From positions 921,363-985,362 of the forward strand of contig BPHB01000002.1 of the NCBI GenBank assembly GCA_026003335.1: a stretch of DNA of 64,000 nucleotides. The letters run 5' to 3'. Source of the stretch: Chitinophagales bacterium (GTDB lineage: Bacteria; Bacteroidota; Bacteroidia; Chitinophagales; CAIOSU01). The first letter of the stretch is position 1; every line of letters starts with the position of its first letter. The notes below the pieces were generated by a model. It saw only the letters and a list, made by a program, of their open reading frames with translations. It was not told the DNA's origin and made no database searches. This document shows positions 64,000 through 64,000 of the stretch, in pieces. A program made the position numbers and the translations under genes.

Positions 64000-64000
64000 A

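Noticed and set aside
1-64000. tRNA, rRNA, CRISPR, insertion sequence or prophage
   Set aside because: Intergenic spaces are nearly all under 300 bases and none folds as a tRNA; no evenly spaced direct repeats, transposase, integrase or terminal inverted repeats were seen.

Overview
The window is a gene-dense chromosomal segment of a member of the Bacteroidota. The evidence is the type IX secretion and gliding genes (sprA, gldD, gldE, porZ), a SusC/SusD pair, the family-typical lipoproteins DUF4292, DUF4837 and DUF4412, a MoxR/Bat locus, Bacteroidota-style GatA, IleS and LspA, and repeated TAnnTTTG promoter elements in place of the enterobacterial -10 box. The genus cannot be read from the sequence. 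I found no rRNA, tRNA, CRISPR array, insertion sequence or prophage, so this looks like core chromosome.

Layout. 1-6.8 kb: gcvH (cut by the window edge), an RraA-like gene, a two-gene ABC exporter, rnhB, a stand-alone homocysteine methyltransferase module, gcvT, an LpxD-type acyltransferase and a QueF-like protein. 6.8-13 kb (minus strand): aldehyde dehydrogenase, recG, and the gliding cluster ssb-gldE-gldD. 13-17 kb: moxR-DUF58-BatD-like-batA. 17-30.6 kb: a Wzx-type flippase, the giant translocon gene sprA behind ruvA, a GroES-like gene, a DUF4837 lipoprotein and a LysM lytic transglycosylase. 30.8-37.1 kb: a lipase-like lipoprotein and a susC-susD pair closed by a clear terminator. 37.4-42.5 kb: mfd and icd on the plus strand. 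42.5-50.2 kb (minus): an envelope operon with a DUF218 protein, dut, a sugar nucleotidyltransferase, a TPR lipoprotein, DUF4292 and EnvC, followed by tatA-gatA with its own promoter. 50.2-54.3 kb (plus): a GT2 glycosyltransferase followed by two tandem paralogous multi-spanning membrane proteins. 54.3-57.3 kb: porZ-recO. 57.4-62.2 kb: ileS, a DksA-like gene with a histone-like tail, and lspA. The right edge holds DUF4412, a small RRM protein, dgkA and a possible gene end.

How it fits together. Much of the content serves the cell envelope: T9SS export (SprA, PorZ, GldD/E), lipoprotein maturation (LspA), Tat export (TatA), peptidoglycan remodelling (EnvC-like, LysM transglycosylase), lipid A (LpxD-like), glycan export and transfer (flippase, GT2, GT-C-like pair) and nutrient uptake (SusCD). 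DNA repair genes (recG, ssb, ruvA, mfd, recO, dut) are interleaved with them.

The most unusual observations are a roughly 150-residue extracellular-type beta domain that appears inserted in SprA, a QueF-fold protein without the catalytic cysteine, the GT2 plus tandem GT-C-like module, and a DksA-family protein with a long Lys/Ala-rich tail and a degenerate zinc finger.
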